DNA from: Brumimicrobium sp035497735
Lineage (GTDB): Bacteria > Bacteroidota > Bacteroidia > Flavobacteriales_D > Crocinitomicaceae
Length of the DNA: 64,000 nucleotides
Reading direction: 5' to 3'
Assembly: GCA_035497735.1 (NCBI GenBank)
Contig: DATJCX010000016.1
Coordinates: forward strand, 16,627 to 80,626
Positions 1 through 7,364 of this stretch are shown here, piece after piece (the stretch's first letter is position 1; each line of letters begins with the position of its first letter). The translations under genes and the position numbers were made by a program. Below the pieces are notes generated by a model that was not told where the DNA came from, did not search any database, and saw only the letters and a list, made by a program, of their open reading frames with translations.

Positions 1-168
1 ATCCATTTGGTGAATCAGAATTATGATGAAGGGAAAATATTGGCACAGTTCACTACGCCTATTTTACCAGAAGACAGTCCAGAAAAAATCCAGCAAAAAG
101 TGCTAAAGCTGGAACATGAAAACTATTCTAAAACTGTCGAATCTTATATTTTAGAAAACACTAAATAG
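1..168 (+). CDS. purN: Phosphoribosylglycinamide formyltransferase, C-terminal 55 residues (partial)
   Basis: The window opens inside this gene; only the last 55 codons and a TAG stop are present. The family makes formylglycinamide ribonucleotide from GAR and 10-formyl-THF in cytosolic purine synthesis. The visible part starts IHLVNQNYDEGKILAQ, matching the family's conserved H-V-(D/N)-x-x-Y-D-x-G-x-I-x-x-Q block that closes the active site. The tail contains the usual K-V-L-K-L-E-H helix before the C-terminus. The catalytic Asn/His/Asp residues lie upstream and cannot be checked. The stop is followed by an A/T-rich gap and the promoter of the next gene. Confidence 0.85.
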   Translation: MHLVNQNYDEGKILAQFTTPILPEDSPEKIQQKVLKLEHENYSKTVESYILENTK

Positions 169-230
169 GTCAACATGCCTGATTTTGTTAAATAAAATTT
201 ATTTTTTTACCTAATTTGAAGATAAGGTAT

Positions 231-238
231 TACATTTG
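231..238 (+). promoter_or_regulatory. Putative -7 box (TACATTTG) for the 262 gene
   Basis: TACATTTG fits the Bacteroidota -7 consensus TAnnTTTG exactly and lies 23 bp before the ATG at 262. A TTG at 216-218 is the only nearby -33 candidate, but its spacing is shorter than usual. Confidence 0.45.
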
Positions 239-261
239 TGCATTAAATCATTTTTGAATTT

Positions 262-621
262 ATGAAAACGGGAAAAGCAAATAGACAAATTGAGACGATT
301 ATAGCTATCATTAAAAAAGATGGAATCTTAGCTGAAAACTTAATTTCTGAACTAAAAGAATTAAGAGAATACGCATTAAAAGAAGAAGATCCACTTTTAG
401 CTAAAGTAACAAGATTAAGCTACGAATATCTTGAAGAGAACGAAGCTTATGATGTTCAAGCTCAATGGGAGGAAGATGAAGAGGGTGGAGAATTCCCAAT
501 CGAAATTGAAGACGATGAAAACTTATTGTTTTTATTAGACTTAATGCTAAATTCAGACAATAAGTTCAACAGAGAAGAAATTAAAGAATACCGTACAGCT
601 CTTAAAGAAAGTTTGTACTAG
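262..621 (+). CDS. Acidic hypothetical protein, 119 aa
   Basis: I do not recognise the family. The protein has no signal peptide or membrane segment. Residues 1-60 look helical and amphipathic (MKTGKANRQIETIIAIIKK, then L-I-S-E-L-K-E-L-R-E), followed by a very acidic stretch around residues 68-85 rich in E and D, and a helical C-terminus. The composition suggests a soluble cytosolic protein, perhaps an adaptor. It is monocistronic: a TAnnTTTG promoter lies 23 bp upstream and about 400 bp of apparently non-coding DNA follow. The start is the first ATG downstream of that promoter. Reality as a gene is supported by codon use like its neighbours and by the clean promoter. Confidence 0.7.
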   Translation: MKTGKANRQIETIIAIIKKDGILAENLISELKELREYALKEEDPLLAKVTRLSYEYLEENEAYDVQAQWEEDEEGGEFPIEIEDDENLLFLLDLMLNSDNKFNREEIKEYRTALKESLY

Positions 622-1026
622 AATTTTTTATTATAGTATTACAAAACGTTTCTATTAGAATTGGAGATGTTTTTTTTAAGTGTAGAACTACTAGACTTCG
701 GTAAGTTCAGAATAGATTGACAAATTTCGAACTCAATCACATATTAATACATGATCCTGCCGTTCTAGTACTCAACAAAAAACTAATCAAAATAAAAGTG
801 AGCAATGTTGGAATTCTCTGCATTGACTTACGGGCTTTAAAAGTAGTACTTTTTTCTTGTTGTAGAAGGAAACAGAAAGGGCAGTTGGAAGTAGCACATT
901 GGTTCATTTTACTTATTATCCTCCCTCTTAGTCTCCTCTATAGAGCTATACCCTGAAAATATTCGTATCCCTTTTATACTAATACTTATTAAGAGAACTA
1001 TATCCACAATTAAATTAGCGGATAAT
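622..1026. other. Gene-poor interval between the acidic protein and the XRE regulator
   Basis: About 400 bp without a convincing gene. One 79-codon plus-strand frame (717-956) starts with TTG, has no ribosome-binding or promoter signal and resembles nothing. No clear terminator or RNA structure is visible. Confidence 0.5.
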
Positions 1027-1392
1027 TTAATTTGCGTTTTTTTCTTCTTTTAAGAGAGTAATGATTTCATCTTTTTCTTTCAACAACTGCTTGTATAACT
1101 CTTCTACTTTCTCGATTTCCGTGTTGTTATACGCCACAAAATGACCACCCTGATGATTTTGATTGTAATTATTGAAAATCATATTTTCATTGAACGACAA
1201 CAATTGACTCATGTTTACAGCCAATGTTTTGGCTATTTTCACCAGCAATTCAAATTTGGGCGACAGCGTTCCTTTTTCAATGCGACTAACCGTTTTTTGA
1301 TCTACCCCAATTTCATCAGCTAAGTTTTGTTGTGAAAAACCTTTTAGCTCACGTATTTTTCGGATGTTTTCTCCTAGCTCTTGATTTGTCAT
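1027..1392 (-). CDS. XRE-family helix-turn-helix regulator with C-terminal coiled coil
   Basis: A 121-aa regulator. Residues 5-65 form a HTH_3/Cro-CI domain: LGENIRKIRELKGFSQQ, then the recognition region ADEIGVDQKTVSRIEKGTLS and the closing LVKIAKTLAVNMSQLL. Residues 90-121 are a short charged heptad-like helix (EIEKVEELYKQLLKEKDEI), probably for dimerisation or partner binding. The gene is transcribed away from the nuclease gene at 1549. Two perfect 9-bp palindromes CTAAnTTAG spaced 20 bp apart sit directly upstream of its start, so autoregulation is likely by inference. Position beside a small nuclease cassette suggests it controls that cassette, like the control proteins of restriction or toxin loci, but direct evidence is lacking. 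Confidence 0.9.
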   Translation of the reverse strand: MTNQELGENIRKIRELKGFSQQNLADEIGVDQKTVSRIEKGTLSPKFELLVKIAKTLAVNMSQLLSFNENMIFNNYNQNHQGGHFVAYNNTEIEKVEELYKQLLKEKDEIITLLKEEKNAN

Positions 1393-1396
1393 TGTG

Positions 1397-1426
1397 CCTA
1401 AATTAGTTACTGTGCGCCTAAGTTAG
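1397..1426. promoter_or_regulatory. Twin palindromes (CTAAATTAG and CTAAGTTAG), candidate XRE operator
   Basis: CCTAAATTAG at 1397-1406 and CCTAAGTTAG at 1417-1426 are direct repeats exactly 20 bp apart (two helical turns), and each contains a 9-bp perfect palindrome CTAA-N-TTAG. They lie within 35 bp of the regulator's ATG (1392). On the minus strand they also read TAATTTAG and TAACTTAG, close to -7 boxes, so bound protein could occlude the promoter. Confidence 0.5.
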
Positions 1427-1548
1427 AAATAAATATTAATATAAAGTGCTTTAATTGAAATAGTTTTGTCGTTCAAATATTTTTCCACCAAGATAGAGAT
1501 TGAATTTTTTTGAAATTTGGGTAAGATTAACTTAAATACTATTTAAAT

Positions 1549-2430
1549 ATGAATTCAACATTTCACCAAACATTAAAGATTAACACATTTGATACTGAGC
1601 ACGTATCGTTTCCAAGTGAGTTATATATGGAAGGTATAATTCTCCAAAACCCAGGGCTAGTTGCTTTTGATAGTGGGTCAGAGCCTGATATTTTGGCGTC
1701 GCAATTGTCCTTTAACAATAACAATAACTCTAGAAAACTAGATTTAATCATCAAGGTTGATGACAACATCGGAATTATTGAATTGAAAAGAGGCTTAATT
1801 GACCACAATGCTTATGAACAAATCAATAACTATTTAATAGATTGTGAAACAATAAATCAAAAATTAATTGATAATGAGTTAATTGATGATACGGGATTTG
1901 ATCAAAGAAAGTATTTTGGACTTTTAGTCGGTACAGGAATCGAAGGCAGTGTTTTAAGAGAAATTTTAAATAAAAATGAGGAACCAAATTCTATTAAAAT
2001 CTATATTATTATCCTTCAACAACATCAAACTAAAAACGATCAATTATTTTTAACTTCTAATGTTTTGGTAAAACCAAAAATTAATAATCTTCAATTAGAT
2101 TTTACGAAATACAGTTTCAACGGGAAACACTATGGTAAAGGACGATTAGTATTGGCGGTGATTGAAGATTATATTAAAAAGGATAATTCAGCAACAATAG
2201 AAACCTTAAATCATACATTCCAAAATACTCTACAAGGAACTTATTCTCTAGTAAAAAACAGTAAAGACCTCGAAAACTCAGAAAAATTAAGAAAAAGATA
2301 TTTTGTTAACAATCCTATTCAATTATGCAATGAAGAAGAAATTGTTGTTACTAATCAATGGGGAATTGGAAATATCCAAAGATTCATTGATGTTGCAAGA
2401 ACGTTAAACTATATTATTGAACCAATTTAA
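1549..2430 (+). CDS. NucS/DUF91-like PD-(D/E)XK nuclease family protein
   Basis: A 293-aa protein whose N-terminal 100 residues fit the NucS-like PD-(D/E)XK fold. Glu28 lies in a helix ELYMEGIILQNPGLV; Asp65 in RKLDLIIKV; Glu78 and Lys80 in IIELKRG; then Gln91 in AYEQINNYL. This is the family pattern E...(R/K)xDLI...(V/I)ELKxG...AxxQ. Residues 100-170 continue an alpha/beta core; the remainder (about 180-293) is unassigned and may bind DNA or a partner. There is no signal peptide, so it should act in the cytosol. It heads a plus-strand unit with the 90-aa protein 29 bp downstream and is divergent from an XRE regulator. Known relatives act on mismatched, branched or foreign DNA; the substrate here is unknown. 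A defence role is inference. Confidence 0.7.
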   Translation: MNSTFHQTLKINTFDTEHVSFPSELYMEGIILQNPGLVAFDSGSEPDILASQLSFNNNNNSRKLDLIIKVDDNIGIIELKRGLIDHNAYEQINNYLIDCETINQKLIDNELIDDTGFDQRKYFGLLVGTGIEGSVLREILNKNEEPNSIKIYIIILQQHQTKNDQLFLTSNVLVKPKINNLQLDFTKYSFNGKHYGKGRLVLAVIEDYIKKDNSATIETLNHTFQNTLQGTYSLVKNSKDLENSEKLRKRYFVNNPIQLCNEEEIVVTNQWGIGNIQRFIDVARTLNYIIEPI

Positions 2431-2459
2431 AATATTAATTACTAAAAAAACAAAATACT

Positions 2460-2732
2460 ATGTTAGAGAACTTTGAAGCATATCTAATTCAAGAAGGTTA
2501 TAGTCAAGAAACCCCTGTTGGGAATCCTTCTACAGCTTATGACTACAGAAAGCGAATTAATCAAATTTGTGAGAGAGAAGGAGTAAGCCCTGAAGATCTT
2601 GCTCTTAACATTGATGATTATGTACGAAAATATGACACTCATGGTGAAGAAGCAGAATTTGGCGCTAGTAGTCACAGAGCAAATATAAATGCGCTAAGAA
2701 GATTTAATGAATTTATAAATATTCAAAATTAA
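2460..2732 (+). CDS. Small protein resembling a core-binding (SAM-like) DNA-binding domain, 90 aa
   Basis: The protein is all-helical and charged. MLENFEAYLIQEGYSQ followed by TAYDYRKRINQICEREGVS and a final ANINALRRFNEFI resembles the N-terminal core-binding domain of tyrosine recombinases, where a helix pair grips DNA. There is no catalytic recombinase domain, and the reading frame closes cleanly after 90 residues. It starts 29 bp after the nuclease stop and ends 16 bp before the secreted propeller gene, so it is probably co-transcribed with the nuclease. Possible roles are a DNA-targeting subunit or an inhibitor of the nuclease; both are inference. I do not recognise a named family. Confidence 0.65.
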   Translation: MLENFEAYLIQEGYSQETPVGNPSTAYDYRKRINQICEREGVSPEDLALNIDDYVRKYDTHGEEAEFGASSHRANINALRRFNEFINIQN

Positions 2733-2748
2733 AATAATAAATAACATT

Positions 2749-4536
2749 ATGAAAAAAGCAATATTCACCTTAATTCTCGCACTAACGTGCAACTACATCA
2801 GTGCCCAAGATGGTTTAAATGACCCAACTTTTAATTCAGGGATTGACGCGTGGTATCACCAAAATTCCCCCGTCAATTCTAGCGCTATTCAAGCCGATGG
2901 AAAAATCATCATAGGCGGGATGTTCAATTCATACGATGGAGTTCCTCGTAAGTCGATTGCAAGAATTAATCCTGATGGATCATTAGATAATTCATTCGCA
3001 CCTGGTACTTTAGGGATAGATCAAGGTTTAATAAGAGCAATTTGCATTCAACCAGACGGTAAAATAATCATTGGAGGAAGCTTTAACTCATATAACGGCA
3101 CCTCTAGCAATGGTATAGCACGCTTAAATGCTGATGGATCATTGGATAATACCTTTCAAGTAGGCACAGGTTTGGGTTTCAACAGCAACTACGACGGTTT
3201 AAATAGCATCGCTTTACAAACGGACGGAAAAATTGTGGTGGGAGGAGTTTTCTCTGAGTACAATGGAGTTAATAGAACTGGTAATGCTCGGCTAAATGCA
3301 GATGGCTCATTAGATCTAAACTTTGATGATCAACTTGTTGGTAGTTATCCTTATGTTAAATCAATTGTGATTCAGCCTGATGGAAAAATAATCTTTGCAG
3401 GAAGAGATTTCCAAGTGCAATATCAACAAGCTAAATACATAGTAAGAGTTAATGAAGACGGTACAATTGATAATACATTTACTGTTTATGATGGTAATAT
3501 CTCCTCTTTCGTAAAAGAGATACGCGACATAAGTATTTTGAGTGATGGTTCACTTGTTATTTTGTATTACTTTAACTATACTATTGGTTCGACACTTTAT
3601 GAAAGAGCACATTTAAAAAAAGTTTCATCTACTGGAACGACTATTTATGATCATTCTTTCCTAAATGATATTATAGGAAACAAAATTCTAATTCAAGTAG
3701 ATGGAAAAATAGTTATGGGAGGAAACGTGATTAGAAGATTTCACCCTGATTTAACAATAGATACGTCTTTTGTCAATTGGAGCGGTGGTAATGTATATAC
3801 TCTTTCTTTACAACCAGATGGTAAAATTATTCTTGGTGGATATTTTAATACTTTTCATGGTGGTTTAAATTCTAATATTAATATTGCACGAACTTATAAT
3901 TGTAGTCCAAGTCCAATAACCTTCACAGATACTCAAGTGGCTTGTGGTTATTACGTATGGAAGGATAACATTACATACACTACTAACAACAATACTGCCA
4001 CGCACACTCTTTCCAATGCTATTGGGTGCGATAGTTTGCTAACACTTGACTTAACCATCATTTCAAGCATTGACAATACCATTTCAAATGCAAATGGAAC
4101 ATTAACTGCCAACCAACATGGAGCAAGTTATCAGTGGGTAGATTGTGCAAACGGAAATGCTCCAATTCAAGGGGAAACTGCTCAAACGTTTACTCCTAGT
4201 CAAGATGGAAAGTATGCAGTTCAAATTACAGCGGGAACATGTACTGAAATTACAACGTGCGAAGATTTCGTTATGAGCGATCTTTCCGCCCAGCATTTTG
4301 AGAAAAATCGTTTTGGACTTTTCCCCAACCCAAGCTCTACCTCATTCACCATTTCCAACGCACCAATAGGCGCTCAGTTTTCGGTTTTGGATGTAACAGG
4401 AAAGACAATTTATGAATCAATTGTTACGGATAATCAAACAGTTGTTCAATCGTCTCACTTCAACAATGGAATTTATTTTGTTCACGTAGAGCACAACGGA
4501 AGTAAATCAGTTGAAAAATTGATGATAAGTAAATAA
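2749..4536 (+). CDS. Secreted delta-60 repeat propeller protein with T9SS type A sorting domain
   Basis: A 595-aa exported protein. Residues 1-19 are a signal peptide (K-K, hydrophobic core, ending ISAQ). Residues 20-380 carry roughly six or seven delta-60 repeats, each with the pattern IQxDGKIIIGG-F-x-Y-N-G and RLNxDGSLDxxF, expected to fold as a beta-propeller. A Cys-containing Bacteroidota surface segment follows (about 380-510), and the last 75 residues are a T9SS type A sorting domain beginning GLFPNPSS and ending SVEKLMISK. It should cross the outer membrane by T9SS and stay on the surface or be released; no enzymatic motif is visible. It lies only 16 bp after the nuclease-cassette small gene, an odd pairing, and is followed by a hairpin terminator. 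Confidence 0.9.
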   Translation: MKKAIFTLILALTCNYISAQDGLNDPTFNSGIDAWYHQNSPVNSSAIQADGKIIIGGMFNSYDGVPRKSIARINPDGSLDNSFAPGTLGIDQGLIRAICIQPDGKIIIGGSFNSYNGTSSNGIARLNADGSLDNTFQVGTGLGFNSNYDGLNSIALQTDGKIVVGGVFSEYNGVNRTGNARLNADGSLDLNFDDQLVGSYPYVKSIVIQPDGKIIFAGRDFQVQYQQAKYIVRVNEDGTIDNTFTVYDGNISSFVKEIRDISILSDGSLVILYYFNYTIGSTLYERAHLKKVSSTGTTIYDHSFLNDIIGNKILIQVDGKIVMGGNVIRRFHPDLTIDTSFVNWSGGNVYTLSLQPDGKIILGGYFNTFHGGLNSNINIARTYNCSPSPITFTDTQVACGYYVWKDNITYTTNNNTATHTLSNAIGCDSLLTLDLTIISSIDNTISNANGTLTANQHGASYQWVDCANGNAPIQGETAQTFTPSQDGKYAVQITAGTCTEITTCEDFVMSDLSAQHFEKNRFGLFPNPSSTSFTISNAPIGAQFSVLDVTGKTIYESIVTDNQTVVQSSHFNNGIYFVHVEHNGSKSVEKLMISK

Positions 4537-4560
4537 TATCTCTTTTTCAATCCATCTTCA

Positions 4561-4597
4561 AAGCGGAATTTCCTTCATGGATTTTCCGCTTTTTTGT
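4561..4597 (+). terminator. Rho-independent terminator after the delta-60 gene
   Basis: AAGCGGAA-TTTCC pairs imperfectly with GGATTTTCCGCTT, followed by TTTTTG. It sits 25 bp after the stop at 4536. Confidence 0.7.
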
Positions 4598-4716
4598 TTT
4601 TAAACTCTTTCACCATTTGGTGTTGTTAAACGTTAGTTTGGGTGGCTTTCGCTGGGTTTAAGTGTTGTTTGTTATGTGAAGTCATTATTCTAATCTCATT
4701 AGATCGAAATACATAA

Positions 4717-4875
4717 ATCAATGATTATCACATGACCGATTTATCAATTTCAAAATATCTATGGAAGAAAAAATTAAAGTTTACCATAGGAATTAAAAAC
4801 CTTTTCGATGTCACCTCTATTGCAGGTTCCGCAAGCGGTGATGGAGCGCACTCTATAGGTTCTGGAAATTCTAAT
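4717..4875 (+). pseudogene. TonB-dependent receptor C-terminal remnant
   Basis: Reading from 4717, after an in-frame TAA at 4714, gives INDYHMTDLSISKYLW followed by KKLKFTIGIKNLFDVTSI. This is the characteristic last-strands segment of Bacteroidota TonB-dependent receptors (LTDLSLSK, then K-L-xx-GIKNLFDVT). The upstream receptor, several hundred residues, is absent, and so is the final GRTYF-like strand. This is a fragment, not a working receptor; it is read in frame into another domain (see the 4732-5100 entry). Confidence 0.65.
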
Positions 4876-5100
4876 ATCTCAATGTATACTTTGCGATTTA
4901 CGTGTACATCAAATAATCCTTATCTAGTTCAAATCGATGGAAATAGTAATGTTGTTCAAGGGAATACTTATAGAGAATATTATTTAAAGAAAGGTACATA
5001 CGCATGGAAAGTTACTCAACAATCAGGGTATGCTTTTTATCCTACAATAAAAGAAAGTTCTATAACACTTGATCAAGATAAAGAAATTGTTTTCCCTTAG
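4732..5100 (+). CDS. Chimeric ORF: TonB-receptor tail joined to a PEGA-like small domain
   Basis: The frame encodes 122 aa. Residues 1-50 derive from a TonB-receptor C-terminus (GIKNLFDVT). From Met51 (codon at 4882) the sequence changes character: MYTLRFTCTSNNPYLVQIDG, then a K-K-G-T-Y-A-W-K-V pattern ending in KEIVFP. That second part looks like a compact beta domain of the PEGA or carboxypeptidase-like kind and could be the intact small gene, with Met51 as its real start. There is no signal peptide in either version. The join appears to be a deletion or insertion scar. Whether the fused product is made is unknown. Confidence 0.5.
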   Translation: MTDLSISKYLWKKKLKFTIGIKNLFDVTSIAGSASGDGAHSIGSGNSNISMYTLRFTCTSNNPYLVQIDGNSNVVQGNTYREYYLKKGTYAWKVTQQSGYAFYPTIKESSITLDQDKEIVFP

Positions 5101-5130
5101 CAAGGCGCATAATGGTTTTGAATAAATAAA

Positions 5131-5159
5131 AAAGGTGTTACGTCAATCGCAACACCTTT
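5131..5159 (-). terminator. Hairpin terminator between convergent remnants
   Basis: AAAGGTGTT and AACACCTTT form a perfect 9-bp stem around an 11-nt loop. On the minus strand it is followed by TTTTATTTATT, a good U-tract, so it serves the degraded gene at 5181-5420; on the plus strand the tail is weak. Confidence 0.75.
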
Positions 5160-5180
5160 AAAAGAGTTGTTATTTATGTT

Positions 5181-5420
5181 CTACTTGTCAATAATCTTTT
5201 TGAATGTAACGCTTGATCGCATTACTTCAAAAAGAAGAGCTGATGGAGAATTGTAATATCCTTTCAAGTCAACTGGATGACCTTGAACATTATTTAATTC
5301 TGCTACAATCTTTTCTTCATTTTGAGTTAACTCATCAGCCAACACAGTGAATTTCGCTTTTAAATCAGCGTCTTCATTTTGTTTTGCCAACTCTTGCACC
5401 TAATACATTGTTAAATAACA
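5181..5420 (-). pseudogene. Degraded 3' end of monomeric NADP-isocitrate dehydrogenase
   Basis: The minus strand reads QELAKQNEDADLKAKF, EEKIVAELNNVQGHPVDLKG, YYNSP and MRSSVTFKKI. This matches the C-terminus of monomeric isocitrate dehydrogenase (family pattern ELNxxQGxPVDxGGYY then MRPSxTFN). Upstream codons continue the homology as C-Y-L-T-M-Y-stop-V-Q-E-L-A, where functional enzymes have YLAxYWxQELA: a TAG at 5400-5402 replaces the conserved Trp codon. The remaining roughly 650 N-terminal residues, including the active site, are missing. The gene's own terminator persists. A GTG after the TAG gives a 72-codon open frame, but this is almost surely a relic. Confidence 0.8.
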
Positions 5421-5855
5421 TAGAAGATGTTTTTTATCCGTCTAGCTGCGTTCAAAATAATTAATAATCAAAGACATTTAAAGCCCCACTTCATAGCCAT
5501 AATTACCACTATGTTGCGTTTGTGCTTTTTGTCTTTTGAAGTCTTAAAGATGGCTTTTAACCTGAGTTCGACTATAAAATTGAGATCCATATTTCAATAA
5601 ATAAGATACGAAGATTTTACAAGAAGAAATACTGGGCTATTTTGATTGAAAACATGAAGTAGATTGCTTTTAGTTGAAAACTGATATACAAAAAATATTT
5701 TTCTCACACATAACCCTAATAGCCAGCGACATGAATCCAAAAAGAGAATCGAAATCAGGTTTATAAAAAGAAATTATGATTTTGTCGTATTTTAGACTTG
5801 AACCTTCACCTTTGTAATTTTTAATCCTTAACCCATAATTGAAGGAAAATTTCCT
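5421..5855. other. Non-coding interval upstream of dut
   Basis: About 430 bp with stops in all frames. I could not follow the isocitrate dehydrogenase homology past 5420, and I see no hairpin, RNA gene or mobile-element end. Probably decayed sequence plus the dut upstream region. Confidence 0.5.
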
Positions 5856-5863
5856 TATTTTTG
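5856..5863 (+). promoter_or_regulatory. Putative -7 box (TATTTTTG) for the dut operon
   Basis: Exact TAnnTTTG match 45 bp before the dut start. It is the only good candidate upstream of the five-gene operon. Confidence 0.45.
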
Positions 5864-5908
5864 GAGATTATCTCTATGAGATGGAAGCTAATTTAAAAAA
5901 GTAGAAAT

Positions 5909-6349
5909 ATGGGTATGAAAGTGAAAGTAATCAATCGTTCAAAACACGACTTGCCGCAATACGAAACAGAGGCATCTGCGGGTGTTGATTTACGAGCAAA
6001 TATAGAAGAAACCGTAACCTTAAAGCCGCTAGAAAGAGCTTTGATAAAAACAGGTCTTTTCCTTGAAATTCCAGAAAACTATGAAGCACAAGTAAGACCC
6101 AGAAGTGGCTTGGCAATAAAACATGGAATTACTGTTCTTAACTCACCAGGAACAGTCGATGCTGACTATCGTGGAGAGGTAGGTGTGATTCTTATTAATC
6201 TTTCTCAAAGTGACTTTATCATCGAAGACGGAGATAGAATTGCTCAACTTGTTTTCTCAAAAGTGAAACAAGCAAAATGGATTGTTGTGGAAGAATTAAC
6301 GGAAACAGAAAGAGGAGAAGGAGGATTCGGTAGTACAGGAAAAAAATAA
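5909..6349 (+). CDS. dut: dUTP diphosphatase (dUTPase)
   Basis: Hydrolyses dUTP to dUMP and pyrophosphate, keeping uracil out of DNA and feeding thymidylate synthesis. At 146 aa it has the normal length of the trimeric dUTPases, and all five motifs are visible: ASAGVDLRAN (motif 1), PRSGLAIKHG (2), SPGTVDADYRGEVG (3, with catalytic Asp), GDRIAQLVF (4) and RGEGGFGSTGKK (5, the mobile C-terminal arm). The start could be Met1 or Met3 (ATG at 5915). It leads an operon: 4 bp separate it from the nucleotidyltransferase gene. A cytosolic enzyme without odd features. Confidence 0.97.
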   Translation: MGMKVKVINRSKHDLPQYETEASAGVDLRANIEETVTLKPLERALIKTGLFLEIPENYEAQVRPRSGLAIKHGITVLNSPGTVDADYRGEVGVILINLSQSDFIIEDGDRIAQLVFSKVKQAKWIVVEELTETERGEGGFGSTGKK

Positions 6350-6353
6350 AAGC

Positions 6354-7364
6354 ATGAAGATAATTATCCCAATGGCTGGTAGAGGAAGCCGTTTAAGACC
6401 ACATACTTTAACTGTCCCAAAACCATTAATTCCAGTTGGAGGAAAACCTATTGTTCACCGCTTGGTGGAAGACATCGCCGGAGTTTTAAATGAACCTATT
6501 GATGAAATAGGTTTTGTGATTGGAGATTTCGGAAAGGAAGTTGAAGAGGAATTAATAAAAGTTGCTGAAAGTCTTGGCGCAAAAGGAAGAATATTCCACC
6601 AATTAGAACCTTTAGGAACAGCACATGCTGTTTTATGCGCAAAAGAATTATTAGAAGGTCCAGTAGTTGTTGCATTTGCCGACACATTATTCAAAGCTGA
6701 CTTTACGATTAACCCAGAAGATAATGGGATTTTATGGGTCAAGAAAATTGAGAACCCGAGCGCGTTTGGAGTTGTAAAAATGAATGAAAAAGGGGAAATC
6801 ATCGACTTTGTTGAAAAACCTCAAACCTTCGTTTCAGACTTAGCAATGATCGGTGTTTATTATTTCAAAAGTGGAGAGGATTTACATACAGAGCTCAATT
6901 ATTTGGTTGACAATGACATTATTAAGGGTGGAGAATACCAATTACCAGATGCTTTAAGGCGATTAACTGAAAAAGGAAAATTATTCAAACCTGGGGAAGT
7001 TAATGAATGGTTAGACTGCGGAAACAAAGTCGTTACGGTTCACACCAACCAACGTGTTTTAGAGTTTGATAAGGAAAGAAACATTGATTTAATCGATGCT
7101 TCTGCGACCATCACGAACAGTGTTATTGTTCCGCCTTGTTATATTGGCAAAGATGTTGTTATAAGTAATTCAGTAATAGGTCCGCATGTATCTGTTGGCG
7201 CAAACTCAAAAGTGGTAGGAAGTGTTATTTCAAACACTATTATTCAAGAGAAATCGACAATAGAACATACAAACCTGAAAGACTCTATGGTAGGAAATCA
7301 TGTAGTCATAAAGAATAAACCACAAGATTTAAGCGTTGGTGATTATACAACAATAGAACATTAA
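6354..7364 (+). CDS. Sugar-phosphate nucleotidyltransferase with left-handed beta-helix tail
   Basis: A 336-aa cytosolic enzyme. Residues 1-235 are a Rossmann-like NTP_transferase domain with the signature MKIIIPMAGRGSRLRPHT and the Lys of PKPLIPVGGKP. FADTL supplies a metal-binding Asp, and WLDCGN is the late sugar-binding motif. Residues 240-336 contain hexapeptide-like repeats (NSVIVPPCYIG, VVISNSVIGPHVS, SVISNTIIQ) of an acyltransferase-type beta-helix used for oligomerisation. It activates a sugar-1-phosphate with dTTP, UTP or another NTP; the exact sugar cannot be told from sequence. Its stop overlaps the next gene's start (TAATG), so translation is coupled. Confidence 0.9.
   Translation: MKIIIPMAGRGSRLRPHTLTVPKPLIPVGGKPIVHRLVEDIAGVLNEPIDEIGFVIGDFGKEVEEELIKVAESLGAKGRIFHQLEPLGTAHAVLCAKELLEGPVVVAFADTLFKADFTINPEDNGILWVKKIENPSAFGVVKMNEKGEIIDFVEKPQTFVSDLAMIGVYYFKSGEDLHTELNYLVDNDIIKGGEYQLPDALRRLTEKGKLFKPGEVNEWLDCGNKVVTVHTNQRVLEFDKERNIDLIDASATITNSVIVPPCYIGKDVVISNSVIGPHVSVGANSKVVGSVISNTIIQEKSTIEHTNLKDSMVGNHVVIKNKPQDLSVGDYTTIEH

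Noticed and set aside
717..956. 79-codon open frame starting with TTG
   Set aside because: No promoter, ribosome-binding signal or familiar sequence; codon use and the cluster of rare residues look random. Kept as non-coding interval.
2460..2732. Tyrosine recombinase/integrase
   Set aside because: Only a core-binding-like helix pair is present; the catalytic Arg-His-Tyr domain is absent and the frame ends at 90 residues.
5181..5399. Genuine 72-aa gene beginning with GTG
   Set aside because: It starts right after an in-frame stop inside an enzyme homology and covers only the C-terminal tail of isocitrate dehydrogenase, so it is treated as a pseudogene.
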